This document shows positions 1 through 13,595 of a DNA stretch of 64,000 nucleotides, piece after piece. Position 1 is the first letter of the stretch, and each line of letters starts with the position of its first letter. This DNA is from Ecdyonurus torrentis. Taxonomy: Eukaryota > Arthropoda > Insecta > Ephemeroptera > Heptageniidae. The notes beneath the pieces were generated by a model. That model was not told the origin of the DNA. It searched no databases and worked only from the letters and a program-made list of their open reading frames with translations. The stretch lies in the NCBI GenBank assembly GCA_949318235.1, contig OX439136.1, positions 14,329,890 through 14,393,889 of the forward strand, given 5' to 3'. The translations under genes were made by a program, and so were the position numbers.

Positions 1-47
1 ATTAAAAAAAAAAAACGGTCTTGCAGAGTGCCTCAGAGCTGTATGAA

Positions 48-197
<150 letters not shown>

Positions 198-526
198 CTA
201 AAAAATGAATACTCAAACCATTATTAACTACAGACAGTACAGTACTATTCATTTCAATTAATCTCCTCATAAAATTAATTTCAAAATAATAAAATGTAAA
301 TTAATTGAAATAAAATATCATACATTTTATAATGTCTCTCTCGCCCTCCAAATTTAACTTGAAAATTGTTACCACACTCCTATTAATTATTTTCTATACA
401 GACACAAAAGCAAATACTAATCATTATATATATTTTTTGTTTGTTATACCAATTACAAAGCGATATTAGATTTTTTTTATTTACATTTGAAAAAAATACA
501 AGAGTTGATATTGAATGGAGTACTTG

Positions 527-663
<137 letters not shown>

Positions 664-978
664 CTGAAACTATTGACAGGAGAGCTCTTTTCAATAAAAT
701 AACATTTGATGTTGGTAACCATTTATTAAGCTTCATTTTATTTGCCATTGTAAGTTAATGTACAAGTGATTCATAGTATATAATATAAAAAAAGGTTTAT
801 TTGAAATCAAAGAATCTTTTGTTTGCTATTAAAATGTAAAGTGAATGTAATGAATTCTCATATTAACCAATTTTTTTATTTTATTATTATTAACTCAATT
901 GATTATTATATTACAAAATAAATTAAAATATTAATTATTTTATTATAAAATATTTTAAATAAACAATATGTTTTAGTA

Positions 979-1376
979 TTAAGGAAATAAGGGACCAGTT
1001 GATAACTCTACTAAATGGTCGCGAAAAATATAATTAACATGAAATACAAATGAAATGTTTCTTAAAAGTTTAGTTATCATGGCAAACAGGTAAAATACGA
1101 TCAATTATTTAAGTTATGCCACTTTAAAGATAACATGTAAATGTAAAATTTCAAATTTCAGAACCAAATTTTTAGTCAAATCAGATACCTTTTGAAAGTT
1201 AAACACAGTAACAAAAAGTTCTATCCGGAACAAAATATTTTTTTTTTTTCAATTTCATTTGAAAATTGTAGTATTTGTTTTGGTGGATTTACATAAATAA
1301 TATAGAATGAGTTATTATGAAAATAAAGTTTTTCTTTTGACTATTTCCGCACTAAGTCGGTCACCCTCTTCGTTAA
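979..1376 (-). mobile_element. Family F MITE, copy F1 (TTAA-flanked)
   Basis: Element of about 398 bp bounded by TTAA at 979-982 and 1373-1376. Read on the minus strand it begins TTAACGAAGAGGGTGACCGA and ends with GGGACC...CCTTAA. It matches F2 at 52203, F3 at 58147 and F4 at 60542 along its whole length. Shared blocks include the GGTGACCGAC terminus, a TCTGATTTGACTAAAA-like core and the GCGACC subterminal motif. It is non-coding. The TTAA ends suggest a piggyBac- or T2-type non-autonomous element; the divergence suggests an old insertion. Confidence 0.8.
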
Positions 1377-1411
1377 AAAAAAATCTACATCTTTAATAAT
1401 GTAATATTTTC

Positions 1412-1717
1412 TATAGACCGCAGTTGAACTCATATTTAAGAGCCACCATTTTGTTGATCAGGAATACATAGACCAGCATAGGAAAAACGTCATATATATA
1501 TATATATTTTTTTTTTTTTAATAGCAAAAGAAGCTTCAAACCTCATTCAAAGCCTTATTTCTAGCTCCTAATAAATTCGAAGAACATGAGAAAAATTCGT
1601 TCAGTTGAAATAAACTCTCTTTTTATGTGAAAATTTCGGAGAAATGATGTTTCCATTGTGCTGGACAATGCACCATAAACATGGCGATAAAGTGCAAGGA
1701 TGCGCAAGGGGTCTATA
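1412..1717 (-). mobile_element. Family B MITE, copy B1 (TA-flanked)
   Basis: Element of about 306 bp with ends TATAGACCGCA and GGGGTCTATA, so the inverted ends are TAGACC with TA target duplications. It is the reverse of B2 (14446), B3 (38322) and B4 (59669). Shared blocks are GCATAGG near the outer quarter, AGGAGCTAGAAATAAGGCTT in the middle and ACAAAATGG near one end. It contains a (TA)n/(T)n insertion around 1493-1520. A short minus-strand frame at 1561-1764 runs through it and is not a gene. Confidence 0.82.
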
Positions 1718-2132
1718 TATTTGTTTGCGATTACTACCAGCCTGGTCAGTATTTCAGTGATCAAATTGTGGTGTGAGTAATTTGAGTAAAGAAATTTGAA
1801 GTTTGAACAGAGAACAGACTTTTTTTTTTATTATTATTATTTTTTTTTTGACACGTTATCTACATTTTAAACCATGCATTATATTTTATTACACACGCAA
1901 ATATTACTTCCTATAAATAGACAATCATACTTGTAGTCGTTTCCATTATATTGTTAAATGAAGGAATATGTAATTGAATTTAAACAATGAAAAGTGTCAG
2001 AGTTATAGTATACCATATCGTATTGAAGCTAAAAAAAAAAAATAATAATATGTATCTAAAAAGAGAAATGTTGATTACAAATATTTTCAAAAAAAAAAAG
2101 TCATACTGTTTATACAGTAAATGAGTAAAAAA

Positions 2133-2169
<37 letters not shown>

Positions 2170-2768
2170 CACACAGGTAAAATAGCAAACAAAAGGTTGG
2201 ACAGTATGAACTTTTTTCCCATATATTTTTTAGAAAATAATCCGCTCTTAATGAGAGAGAATGATCATTATACTTTTGTGTTTGCAAACAAACAAAAACA
2301 CATTTTACAAAAATATAAATCTGAAAAAGCTGGTAGATGTAATCCTAGTAATATTTTTAAATAAAACATAACTATAAAGCCCCAAGCTTGAAAAAAAAAA
2401 AACTTTTTTTTTGTCTGTTTATAATACCATGCCTTTTTGTATGTATAGTACTTTAAAATATTTATATATTCTATTCATTTCTTTATTTTAATTCAGTATT
2501 CACATTTTAACCTTTTACAATTATATGAATGCAATTCATTTTCATATTTCAATACGTAAAGTTAATTGATTTTTAAAATTAATTAAAATGTCGTATGCAA
2601 TATTTTAACCGATGAATTTTGCTTCATTTTTTTATTCATTTTATATTAGAAATTTATTTAAAAACGTATATTTATAAAAAATATTTAAATCAATAATAAT
2701 AATGCATCCAAACGAGAAAAGTTAACAGTCTATAACGACTGGAGATTTAAGTTTTAACAATTTAAATT

Positions 2769-2772
<4 letters not shown>
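1718..2772. other. AT-rich stretch without genes
   Basis: No coding signal or recognised repeat family. It holds poly(T) runs near 1821-1850, a 32 bp (TA)n at 2135-2166, and several A8 to A12 runs. Confidence 0.6.

Positions 2773-2826
<54 letters not shown>
2773..2826. repeat. Poly(A) tract, 54 bp
   Basis: One of the longest homopolymer runs in the window. No retroposon body with a clear target duplication is visible upstream, so it is annotated only as a homopolymer. Confidence 0.95.
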
Positions 2827-2827
<1 letters not shown>

Positions 2828-3096
2828 CATTAACGTATTAAAATATTATACATATTTTAATCGGTTAAAATTTTGTATATAAAAATTACTAAAGGATATA
2901 AAAGATTTCGTAACGTTTTCCAACGTGAGTTTTGATTGGTGAGACACGTCATCACCAGTAACAAGTATTAAAACAAAAGAACAAAAGTTGCCATAATTAT
3001 TAAATTTTATAACTCCTTGATAAATGTGTTCTGATTCATTGATAAATACTATATTTGTACAATAACACATTTTTTATAATTCTAAAACATCTCGGC

Positions 3097-3418
3097 TATA
3101 GGGTGTGTGCGCATGACGTTATTTTGAGTGCTTTTCGATGCTCTTCTTGAGCAATGAATAACTATGAATAACATTGCTCAGCATAGGACAAACGTAGTTT
3201 TTGGCTAATTTCTTTGGAAATTTAGCACTTTTTTTATTATAATTTTCTTGCATACTTGAAATACTAATTCAAACTATTAAAAGCATCAATGCTCTTAAAA
3301 ATATTGTGAAGTATTTTTAAACTGGCAAAATGAGTCATTTTTGCATTTTTCTATACTGGCCCATGTTATTTAGCCCTCACTTATGTCGTCGACTTTAAAA
3401 TGAATGAAACCACCCTAT
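3097..3418 (+). mobile_element. Family D MITE, copy D1 (TA-flanked)
   Basis: Element of about 322 bp starting TATAGGGTGTGTGCGCATGA and ending CCACCCTATT. D2 (11320) and D3 (32479) are homologous in the opposite orientation. Shared interior blocks are ATTGCTCAGCATAGGA, a CTTGCATACTTGA-like block and GTCGACTTTAA near the far end. The GCATGACGTT here corresponds to a full TGACGTCA in D2 and D3, so this copy has lost that 8-mer. Confidence 0.82.
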
Positions 3419-3989
3419 TAGGCAATGAAATTACAAAGAACTTAAGATTGCTTCTAAATATTTACAAAATCTATTTATACATATAAACGTTTTTATTTAT
3501 TTATTAAATATAATTCAGCTTTCCAGCAGTATGAAAAATATCGAGTATCCCGAACACGAAATTCATATTTTTAGGAATTATTAACGTAAAAAATTCTTCT
3601 GACAACAACGAAATAAAAAAATAATAACTTGTTTTAATAATCCTTACATTAAATCGTAACTTACAACAACAAGTTTAAAAAATAATAATAAATCTCACTT
3701 CAAAAAGTATAATATAATATATTTTTAGTATAACGTACAGTAGTAAAAAAAAAAAAAAAAAAAAAAAGTAATATTTTTGACATAAAAAAATAGCTATTTT
3801 ATAATACAACATACTCAAAGGTTTCTATATGATATAATATAAAAGTAGTAAAGTATACTTCAAAAAATATAAACACAACTACAAATTTTTATATATATGC
3901 AGTACACATATAAGTTGTTTAAGGTTTGAAAAATCGTCTTGTGTATGGTGCTGACGTCAAAGTTAAAAAGTGTCAGTTTGAAATAGTTT

Positions 3990-3991
<2 letters not shown>
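3419..3991. other. AT-rich stretch, one isolated CRE-like site
   Basis: No gene-like features. It contains a 23 bp poly(A) near 3747. An isolated TGACGTCA at 3952-3959 lies outside any repeat family I recognise here. Confidence 0.5.

Positions 3992-4057
<66 letters not shown>
3992..4057. repeat. (TC)n microsatellite
   Basis: Perfect TC tract of 66 bp, just upstream of the pyrimidine-rich region at 4130. Confidence 0.96.
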
Positions 4058-4060
<3 letters not shown>

Positions 4061-4129
4061 CATGTATAACCATTAACCATATATACAGAACATACTATAT
4101 ACTATACACAAAAAGTACATTCAGTTTTA

Positions 4130-4620
4130 AAAATCTCTCTCTATTTTTTCCCTCTTATTCTCTCTTCTTTTCCCTTGGTAGTAACTCCCTCTCACACTTT
4201 TCCATTAGGCTTAAACCAATACTTATACCAGTCAACGTGTGGTAAGAGATTTTTCACTGGAAAAAAAAACTCTCTCTTTTCCTTTTAACTCTTCTTCATT
4301 CTTTTTTTATATCTTTTTTCTTTTTTTCTTTTTTTTTTTTTCAATCACTTTTTTACACTTCAATTTTTGTATCCTTTCCATCAAATTTTTTTCATTCTCC
4401 TCTCCTTAAACTTGTTCATACTTTTTTCTTTTTTTTTTCTTCTTACACTCATCTAACCAAGTCTGTCATTTTGAGATATTTTAAACTTTCAATAATCTTT
4501 ACTCTTTTTTATTCTTTTTATAACCTCTTTAACTTTAAAAATTGATTACTTTTTATACATTTTATTTTTAATATTATTTTTTCTTTTATGTATTTTTTTT
4601 TTATTGTATTTCTATTACAA
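4130..4620. repeat. Pyrimidine-rich (T/C) low-complexity region
   Basis: About 490 bp in which the + strand is dominated by T and C in irregular runs (CTCTC, TTTCTTTTT, TCCTCTCC) with sparse purines. It is not a simple tandem repeat and probably derives from a degraded TC microsatellite. No coding content. Confidence 0.75.
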
Positions 4621-4776
4621 TATTTAAAATATCTCAACTATTTAAAAATGGAAGCTTTTTGGTTCATTTTGCACAAATCTTAAATTGAAGTAGCCACTGT
4701 ATCAGATTAAAAAATTGGATAAATTATTGGTTATCATCATCGATGACAGTAATAATACATGCCGTAATGGTTGTTC

Positions 4777-5092
4777 TTAAAGGCATAGAATACTTTGAAC
4801 AAAAAACATGTCTAGTATCCTAACATACCTAAATATCAACGTTGATTTGGCTGGAGTCATTGATTTCTAATTTATTTTACATTCACAAAATGTCAGCTGC
4901 ATGTTTATGACGTCACAGCCTGCCTGTTTCCACGCACGTGGACTAGCAAGCTGTGACGTCATAAACATGCATATGACATTTTGTAAATGGAAAATTAAAT
5001 TAAAAATCAATGACTCCGGTCAAATTAACGTTGATATTTAGGTATGCTAGGATACTAGACATGTTTTTTGTTTAATGTGTTCTATTCCTTGA
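4777..5092 (+). mobile_element. Family A MITE, copy A1 (TTAA, palindromic, CRE-bearing)
   Basis: Near-palindromic element of 316 bp. The left end is TTAAAGGCATAGAATAC; the right end GTGTTCTATTCCTTGA has a mutated TTAA. Both arms carry ATCAACGTTGAT-like and TCATTGATTT blocks, and TGACGTCA near the centre (two copies). The centre is TTTCCACGCACGTGGACTAG. An 80-codon frame at 5068-5310 starts inside its right end and is not considered a gene. Confidence 0.87.
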
Positions 5093-6168
5093 AATTAAAT
5101 TTAGGGTTAAATCCTCTTACTACCCAATTTTTTTTTCTAGTTAAATCACTGCAGTGCCTCATTTTTAGTCTCAATCACGTGTACTCTTATTTATTTAACT
5201 TTGCAGTCCCTGTCCAGTTCCTTAAAGACAAAAAAAAGTGTTCCGTAATAGTAAGAGAAACAGATGACCCGAGGTCAAAAGACCCTCAAATAAAAGTTCT
5301 TGTAGCGTGAGCTGCGCACAGGTTGGATATTTTATTATAAAGTCTTTTGTCTACACATACTCTCTACAAATGTGCATTGTAATTAACGCTGGAATTATAT
5401 GGAGTTATTTTTAAAATAAAATTGTACAACACGTTCATACCATTGAAATAAAATATCACACATCACGTAAATAATAGTCATAAGATTGAAAAAAACCAAT
5501 GTGATGTAAATTGTATGAAGAGATGAATAATAAAAAGTATTTTATATAATATAATAATATAATGGTGGAAAATAAAAAATAAGAGAGAAAAAAATAGTGT
5601 AGCAAGCAGAATTGTAGGTAGTTTAGCTAGAGAAGAAGAAAGAAAAAAAAAAAGTGGAAAAAAGTTCAAGTACTTTTTTAGAAACCCAGAACATTTTTAT
5701 TCAAGAGCTTATTCAATATGAAATTCTTTATAAATATACAAAATGTAAACGTACAGTATTTTGTAATTGTAGACATTTTTATTTTTATTTTTTGTATTTG
5801 AATAAAATTGAAGTTACATTCAAAAAAGTTATTTAGATAAATAATATCATTTTTATGAATAGAAATATAAAAATATACAAAGCTTTAAAAAAAAAATTAA
5901 GTTTCTATTTTATTTTAAATTATAAGTGGAGAGGTAGAAGAATATATATAACGAATGAAATGTTGTTATTTTGTAAAGAAATATTATATGTTTTCTAATG
6001 AGTAAAAATTAATTGTGTTTGGTTATGGAACAAGTGTTGAGTAGTTACGTCTCGGTAAAAATAGAAATAATGATGTCAAATGATGAGGCACATAATACTG
6101 TAATATAGAATTTTATTATATTGTCTAATGTATGAAAATAAAATATTTATGTGAGTCGATTCAATACG
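5093..6168. other. AT-rich stretch without genes
   Basis: No gene or dispersed family recognised. The moderately less AT-rich 5095-5330 shows no splice-bounded frame that I trust. 5640-5660 is an A-rich run. Confidence 0.5.
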
Positions 6169-6484
6169 TTAAAGGCATAGAACATCTTGAACAAAAAACA
6201 TGTCTAATATCCTAACATACCTAAATATCAACGTTGATATGGCCGGGCATTTATTTCTCATTTATTTTCCATTCCCAAAATGGCAGATGCGGGTTTGTGG
6301 CGTCACAGCTTACTAGTCCACGCGCGCGGAAACAGGCAAGCTGTGACGTCACAAACCCGCATCTGCCGTTTTTGGGAATGGAAAATAAATTAGAAATAAA
6401 CGAGTCCGGCCAAATTAACGTTGTTATTTAGGTATGTTAGGATATTAGATATTATGTTTTTTGTTCAAGGTGTTCTACGCCTAT
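6169..6484 (+). mobile_element. Family A MITE, copy A2
   Basis: Copy of about 316 bp of the same subfamily as A1 (ACATGTCTAATATCCTAAC interior). The left TTAA is at 6169-6172. The right end TACGCCTATA is degraded. One full TGACGTCA lies in the right arm; the left arm has GGCGTCA. The centre contains CACGCGCGGAAAC. The 65-codon frame at 6234-6431 merely spans the hairpin. Confidence 0.87.
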
Positions 6485-7913
6485 ATACAATTAAGTAAAA
6501 AAAATAATAATAATAATCTCCCTGCTTCTAATTGTATTATTATGAGCTATTTGTAAATGTGTGGTCAACACTTTGACTTCCTAATTTTTTCCCCAAGAGC
6601 TCAGACTACAATTATTTAATTCCGAGAAAAGTATGTAATATTAACCAGCTAATTTATCTCTTTTAGAATCATGCACTCGTATATAATATTTGAAGCTAAA
6701 AAGGATTTACTATGAAAAGGCTATTTGATAATTATTATATTATAAAAAAGTCTCTCATTCTACTACTACATATTATAGGCTTTGCTTTTTATCCTTTATG
6801 ACAAACTCACCAGAGGGGATTTTTATTAATTTTATTTTTTATATAATATAATACGTATTTGGATTATATTTTACATAACGTTAAATGTATCACGAATCAT
6901 ATTATAGTAATACTTGTAAAACAGTAAATTTGAATAATGCGTGATTCTATTTATTATTATTATTTTGAGGATACGAATCTTATTATTTTACAAAATACAC
7001 TAACAATATAATTAGACATTTAAAATTGTGAGATATTTTCTTTTTACAAATATGTAAAAGTTTTGATTTTAATTTTCTTCATACAACCAATACATAATAC
7101 AGTATAGAAACAAATTTAAAATCAAAAATTTAAGTGTCATATTTATGATATTTAAGGATCCATAAAACTTTATCATTATTTTAAATCTGTAATATAGTCC
7201 GTTAAAAATGTTTTGATGTTGACATTTATTATTAACATGAAGCTAAAGGCTCGCACACTGTGTACATTAATCAGTTTTTTTTTTTTTTTTTTTTTTTTTT
7301 TAACTGACGCAAATTTTTATTGCATGACGCTTGTCATGTTTTTTGTTTTTTTTAAATTTTTTTTTAATGAAGTTAAATGAATAATAATTACAAAACTACA
7401 CTAAACACCGTAAAACAAGATAAAATGTCTAATTATCATAAATAATAACAATCAACGTAATATATTATTTTAACTTTAAAAAAAAATCAAGTTAAGAAAA
7501 AAATAATAATAAAACGAGAAGAATTTTTCTCATTTTTATGAAAAGAAGATACAGAATATTTTGTAAAATATTTTGCGAATCTTGCCTTCTTCTTCTTCTT
7601 TTTTTTATTTTTTTTATATATATATATATATACTCTAGTATATAGTACACATACCTTTCGTTAAATATTATTTCTAAGGAATTTTCTCAACAATTTTTTT
7701 TTTCTTATAAAATATATCAACTTTTTTCTTTTTCTTTTTTTGTCGTAAAATTGAATAAAATAAAATGTTACAAAAATTCAAGATTGTGAATATAAGAATG
7801 AAAAAAAATTACAATGGAAATTGTATTCAAAATATGTACTGTTATAAAATGTTTTGATATATATAGTAAAACGTATAAGAAGAAATTTTATTGAAAAAAC
7901 TTGCATATTACTA
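6485..7913. other. AT-rich stretch without genes
   Basis: No coding signal. It contains poly(T) of about 25 bp at 7277-7301, a short (TA)n at 7616-7632 and several T-rich tracts. Nothing else recognised. Confidence 0.55.
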
Positions 7914-7922
7914 TTATATATA

Positions 7923-8010
<88 letters not shown>
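7914..8010. repeat. (TA)n microsatellite abutting A3
   Basis: TA tract of about 97 bp with one phase break near 7930. It ends exactly where the surviving half of MITE A3 begins. Confidence 0.96.
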
Positions 8011-8013
<3 letters not shown>

Positions 8014-8181
8014 GGTTTACTTGCGCGTGGACCAGGCGAGCTGTGACGTCAGTGACCGGCAATGGCATTTTGTGAATGGAAAATAAATTAGAAATCAATG
8101 ACTCCGGCCAAATCAGCGTTGATTTTCAGGTTTATTAGGATATTACGCAACTTTTTTGTTCAAGGTGTTCTACGCCTTTAA
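8011..8181 (+). mobile_element. Family A MITE, half copy A3
   Basis: Only the central loop and right arm remain (171 bp). It starts at GGTTTACTTGCGCGTGGACC, continues through TGACGTCA, and ends TACGCCTTTAA with an intact terminal TTAA at 8178-8181. The missing arm is replaced by the (TA)n tract. It belongs to the subfamily with CAACTTTTTTGTTC near the end, as do A4 and A7. Confidence 0.85.
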
Positions 8182-8402
8182 TGTAAAAATTGAAGTATAA
8201 TATTCAAGATTTTTATTTTATTTTATTTTTTTTACTGTCTTTCTTTTTTTTTATGTTAGGAACTAATTATATGTTAGAATATTCATATATTCATTAGGGA
8301 TGAATATAGACATTTGTAATTCTAAGCTACTTGGATTACGTTAAATAATATGAAAGCTAATGTTGGTGATCATGAATATCTTAAATTATAATACTCAACG
8401 AT

Positions 8403-8443
<41 letters not shown>

Positions 8444-8595
8444 AATATTATACATTACATATAGTAATCAATAATATTATAATTATTGCAATGCAGTATA
8501 ACACAGAATATATTTGTCTATATATACATATAGACATACATATCTGCAATATTATACTATCTATCATATACTAATACTATAGTTTATGTGTGTGT
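8182..8595. other. AT-rich stretch with (GA)n
   Basis: Holds a (GA)n tract at 8403-8439 with one AAAG interruption. No gene. Confidence 0.6.
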
Positions 8596-8609
8596 GTATA
8601 ATATATATA

Positions 8610-8704
<95 letters not shown>
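8596..8704. repeat. (TA)n microsatellite flanked by short inverted repeats
   Basis: TA tract preceded by a short (TG)n at 8588-8597. Immediate flanks ATACTAATACTAT (near 8568) and ATAGTATTAGTGT (near 8717) are inverted copies, so the tract sits in the loop of a potential hairpin. Confidence 0.85.
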
Positions 8705-8706
<2 letters not shown>

Positions 8707-9224
8707 CACGATAGACGATAGTATTAGTGTATTCTCTAGTATAGAGTTTAGGATATAATAATTTTGTATATATATACATATATACGTTAATATACTATGT
8801 ACTCTACTATATGTATACATTAATGTAAATGGATGGTTTTGTCAGATATTCTCTGCTTATATATATTATATAAACGACTATAATATGTTCTATCTCTCTA
8901 CGTATACATGTCTAATATGTACACATATTGTATGTTTGAACAGTTATTTATAATCAATATAAATTTTTATTAAACATTACTGATAATTTATATTTAGCTT
9001 TGTATTATTATTCTTTATATTTAAAAGTATCAAATTTTCAATCTACATTTCATGATTACAATTAAAATAAATAAATTTATATTATGTTTTAAAAATTATA
9101 TAGCCTCTATGGAACAAATTTTAAATTGTATTTAATCTGAAAATTTCCATGTAACTCATTTATATATGATTTATTTACGGCTTTACACCGTGTATTTAAT
9201 TTCTCGCTAGTTATGAGTTTTAAA

Positions 9225-9260
<36 letters not shown>

Positions 9261-9306
9261 AATGTGTAATGCTTGTTACCATTAATAATGTGTAATTAAT
9301 AAACAG
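8705..9306. other. AT-rich stretch without genes
   Basis: No gene. Poly(A) of about 31 bp at 9227-9257. Nothing else recognised. Confidence 0.55.
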
Positions 9307-9417
9307 CGCACAATAAAACGGCAAGGATTGTTTATAGAAGAACAAAAAATATTTCACTTTGGACCTAGAACTTTAATCCTACATACACTTTTACCTATTT
9401 TCAACAAAATTTTGAAG
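9307..9417 (+). CDS. Candidate internal exon (hypothetical, weak)
   Basis: A 111 bp open segment preceded by AAACAG and followed by GAAG|GTAAGA, a good donor. It is exactly 37 codons in phase 0 and includes GLFIEEQKIFHFGPRT. The peptide has a less biased composition than surrounding frames. Against it: the acceptor has no convincing polypyrimidine tract, I recognise no protein family, and no partner exon was found. It may be chance. Confidence 0.15.
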
Positions 9418-9730
9418 GTAAGAATAAATTATTCGTTCTTTAAACTTATTTTGATCCTTTTTAAGAAAAGTGTAAAAAGAAAAATGTACCAATGCTATAT
9501 TTTAATCTATAGTGTTATGATAAAAAGTATATTATAAATTTAAAATGTAAATATACTGTATATATTTTTTTTTTTTTTTTTTTTTTTAGATTTAAGAGTT
9601 GTATATATATAAAGAAAAATTGGAAAAAAAAATTGACAGCAGGAAAAAAAAATGTATTGAAAAGAAATAAATTTTGTAAGGTTGACACATGCCAAAAGTA
9701 TGGTCAATATTTACACTTTTAACATCGGTA

Positions 9731-11319
<1,589 letters not shown>

Positions 11320-11627
11320 TTTAGGGTGTATGCATTCATGTTAAAGTCGACGCTATGTTGGATAACTCAATAACATGGGTGGCATACGAAAATAAATCAT
11401 TTTTCCAGTTTAAAACCACTATGCAATATTTTTGAGAGCATTGATGCTGTAAATATGTTGAATTAGTATCACAAGAATGTGAGAAGAATAACAGTAACAA
11501 AAAATTAACCGATTTCCCAAAGAAAATTGGCTTAAATGAAGTTTGTCCTATGCTGAGCAATGTTATTCACTACATCAGTATGGCCTCCAAGCGTACTAAA
11601 TATGACGTCATCCGCATACACCCTATA
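11320..11627 (-). mobile_element. Family D MITE, copy D2
   Basis: Copy of 308 bp, inverted relative to D1. It starts TTTAGGGTGTATGCATTCAT and ends GCATACACCCTATA. It keeps a full TGACGTCA near 11603-11610 and the ATGCTGAGCAATGTTATTCA block. The 74-codon minus frame at 11336-11560 lies wholly inside it. Confidence 0.85.
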
Positions 11628-11653
11628 ATTATTATAATCTCGACGATATTATA

Positions 11654-11723
11654 AAGTATCCTACTAGTTAGGCAACAAGTATGTCAGATGAAACACTCTG
11701 GTTGCATAATCAACAGGATACTT
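11654..11723. mobile_element. Family P small inverted-repeat element
   Basis: A 70 bp element with inverted ends AAGTATCCTACTAGTTAGGC and its counterpart ending CAACAGGATACTT. It is preceded by ATA. A related sequence starts at 62366 (AAGTATCCTAACTAGTTATG). Family unknown; too short to classify. Confidence 0.5.
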
Positions 11724-13130
11724 GTTATTAAGAAAACCATGTAGAATCCACTTCAAGTATGAAGTAGTCAGAACAATATAATTTCAATGAGCAAGATATT
11801 ACGTTATATTAAAAATTACGAAATATAAGTCATTATGTCAAAAGCAATCTTGTTTGTAAGAGGAGAAAAATAGTCGAGGTGAATAACCGCTGATTTCATT
11901 CTATTTCAAACTACCATCTCTACTCCTTCAGTTTATTGATAACTTAATGAAATTTTCTATTTTGTTAGTTTAATTTTACTGACCTGATTTTACTGAGTAT
12001 TTATTCTTACGCAACCTGAATTATTTTTAAATTTATGTCAAAAAATATAAATATAATAACAATTTCAATAAGTACATTTTGTAACCTATTAATACATATC
12101 GGGATATTACACTATACTATTACATAATTTGAAAAATAAGAATTTGAAAAAACGTTACGTTTATTTCGATTTAATTGTCAACGTTGTTAATAATTAAAGT
12201 GTATAATATATAAATAATTTAAAAAATGCCAAAAATGCAAAAAAAAAAAAAAAAAATTTAATTCATTTTATTTTTTAACAAAATGAAAACAGTTTTACCA
12301 GTGGTTTCTATTTATAATTTTATATTTATTGCCTACAAATATTACAGAAGAAAATTTCTTATGATAACTACTACTTATTTGTACCCATTGCATTCTATTA
12401 TTCTCGTTTGCACAAAAGAAAAAAATCTGGGGTTCAAGAGTGAGAAAAAAACTTTGCTTTTCGTAGCTTCTAGATCGAACAGAAAAAAAGTTAGAACAAT
12501 AATAAAAAGTTATTTAATTCCTACTCACATAAAAATTATATCATTATTGCAACAAAATTTATTACAAAAAAAAAAGAAGAAGAAAACTAAAAATCCTTCA
12601 GTCAAGATCTTTATTTACTTTATATTATTATGACATTTTTTTTTATTATTATTTATTTTTACAGAAAAATGTATCATAAACAATTTTATTATCACATTAT
12701 ATTTATTATTAATGTCTAAAACATAAAAAATACCATATTCTTTGTTATTATTATTATTATTTTTCATTTGCAATAAAAAAGTCCACATTTATTTTTATAA
12801 AAATAAAAGTCAGTTACAACTTTATGATATGGCTATATTCAGACATAATAGAAGTAGTATGTGTTTAATTTGCATGTTTAAAAATTCTGAGGTTTACAAA
12901 ACACGAAGAAAATATACTGAGTTTCTGTCAAAAGTTTATACTTTTTGTTTCTCTCTCGTACAAGTTGTCCAATGTTCTCATTGTACTGGCATTTTAATGT
13001 TCTTAATTATTTCATATTAATTGTCACATTCTTTTAATTGTTGAAGATGGTGAAATAAAAAATTAATTGTATAGGCTCTTTGCTAGTGTTTTGGTCTCTG
13101 TGCATGTCTTGTTATACTTTTTACGATGTG

Positions 13131-13176
<46 letters not shown>

Positions 13177-13270
13177 TGAATATTAATTTCTACAAGTTAC
13201 ATACTCCAACCAAGGCATAGCCTTATCGGTCGGCTCCATTAATTTCTAAAAATTCTTTATAATAAATTAT
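11724..13270. other. AT-rich stretch without genes
   Basis: Two lysine/isoleucine/tyrosine-rich frames (12283-12633 and 12742-13020) are open but have biased composition, no family resemblance and no clear splice context. I treat them as chance. Poly(A) at 12239-12257 and poly(T) of about 40 bp at 13135-13175. The motif CCAACCAAGGCATAGCCTTA at 13208 recurs in altered form at 35721. Confidence 0.5.
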
Positions 13271-13595
13271 ATAAATAAATAAATAATCGTCTTTATTAAA
13301 AAAAATGCATAGAAAAAAATACAATTTTGTGAAAGGGCGAGGTTTAAGCCTGACAATATGTCTGGCCCACTCTTACACCTAACCCCAACAGAAAACATTC
13401 ATGAAAATCTTTGATTGCATACAAAATTATAATAAGAGAAAAGTAGTAATAATACTACGTAGCAAGAGAGCGAAAGAAAAAGAAAAAAAGTTACAAATAT
13501 CTTTTAAAAAAATAATATTAATTGTATATCACAAATGTGAATAAAAAAAAATAATAATAAAAAAAAACTAGTGATGAAGAATAAAAAATTCTAAT
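13271..13595 (-). mobile_element. LINE 3' fragment, second copy
   Basis: This is the reverse-strand 3' UTR and tail of the LINE at 56348-56997. The (TAAA)n tail at 13271-13286 is followed by AATCGTCTTTATT, then GGGCGAGGTTTAAGCCTGAC, GTCTGGCCCACTCTTACACC and AACCCCAACAG. All are reverse complements of 56865-56975. Weaker similarity continues through TAATACTACGTAG (about 13460) to about 13595. No coding part survives, so it is a severely 5'-truncated copy. Confidence 0.85.

Noticed and set aside
12283..12633. 116-codon + frame
   Set aside because: Lys/Ile/Tyr-rich AT-driven composition, ends in a poly-Lys run, no splice signals or family resemblance.
12742..13020. 92-codon + frame with some Cys
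   Set aside because: Opens in an ATT repeat and has no recognisable domain. Length is plausible by chance over six frames of 64 kb.
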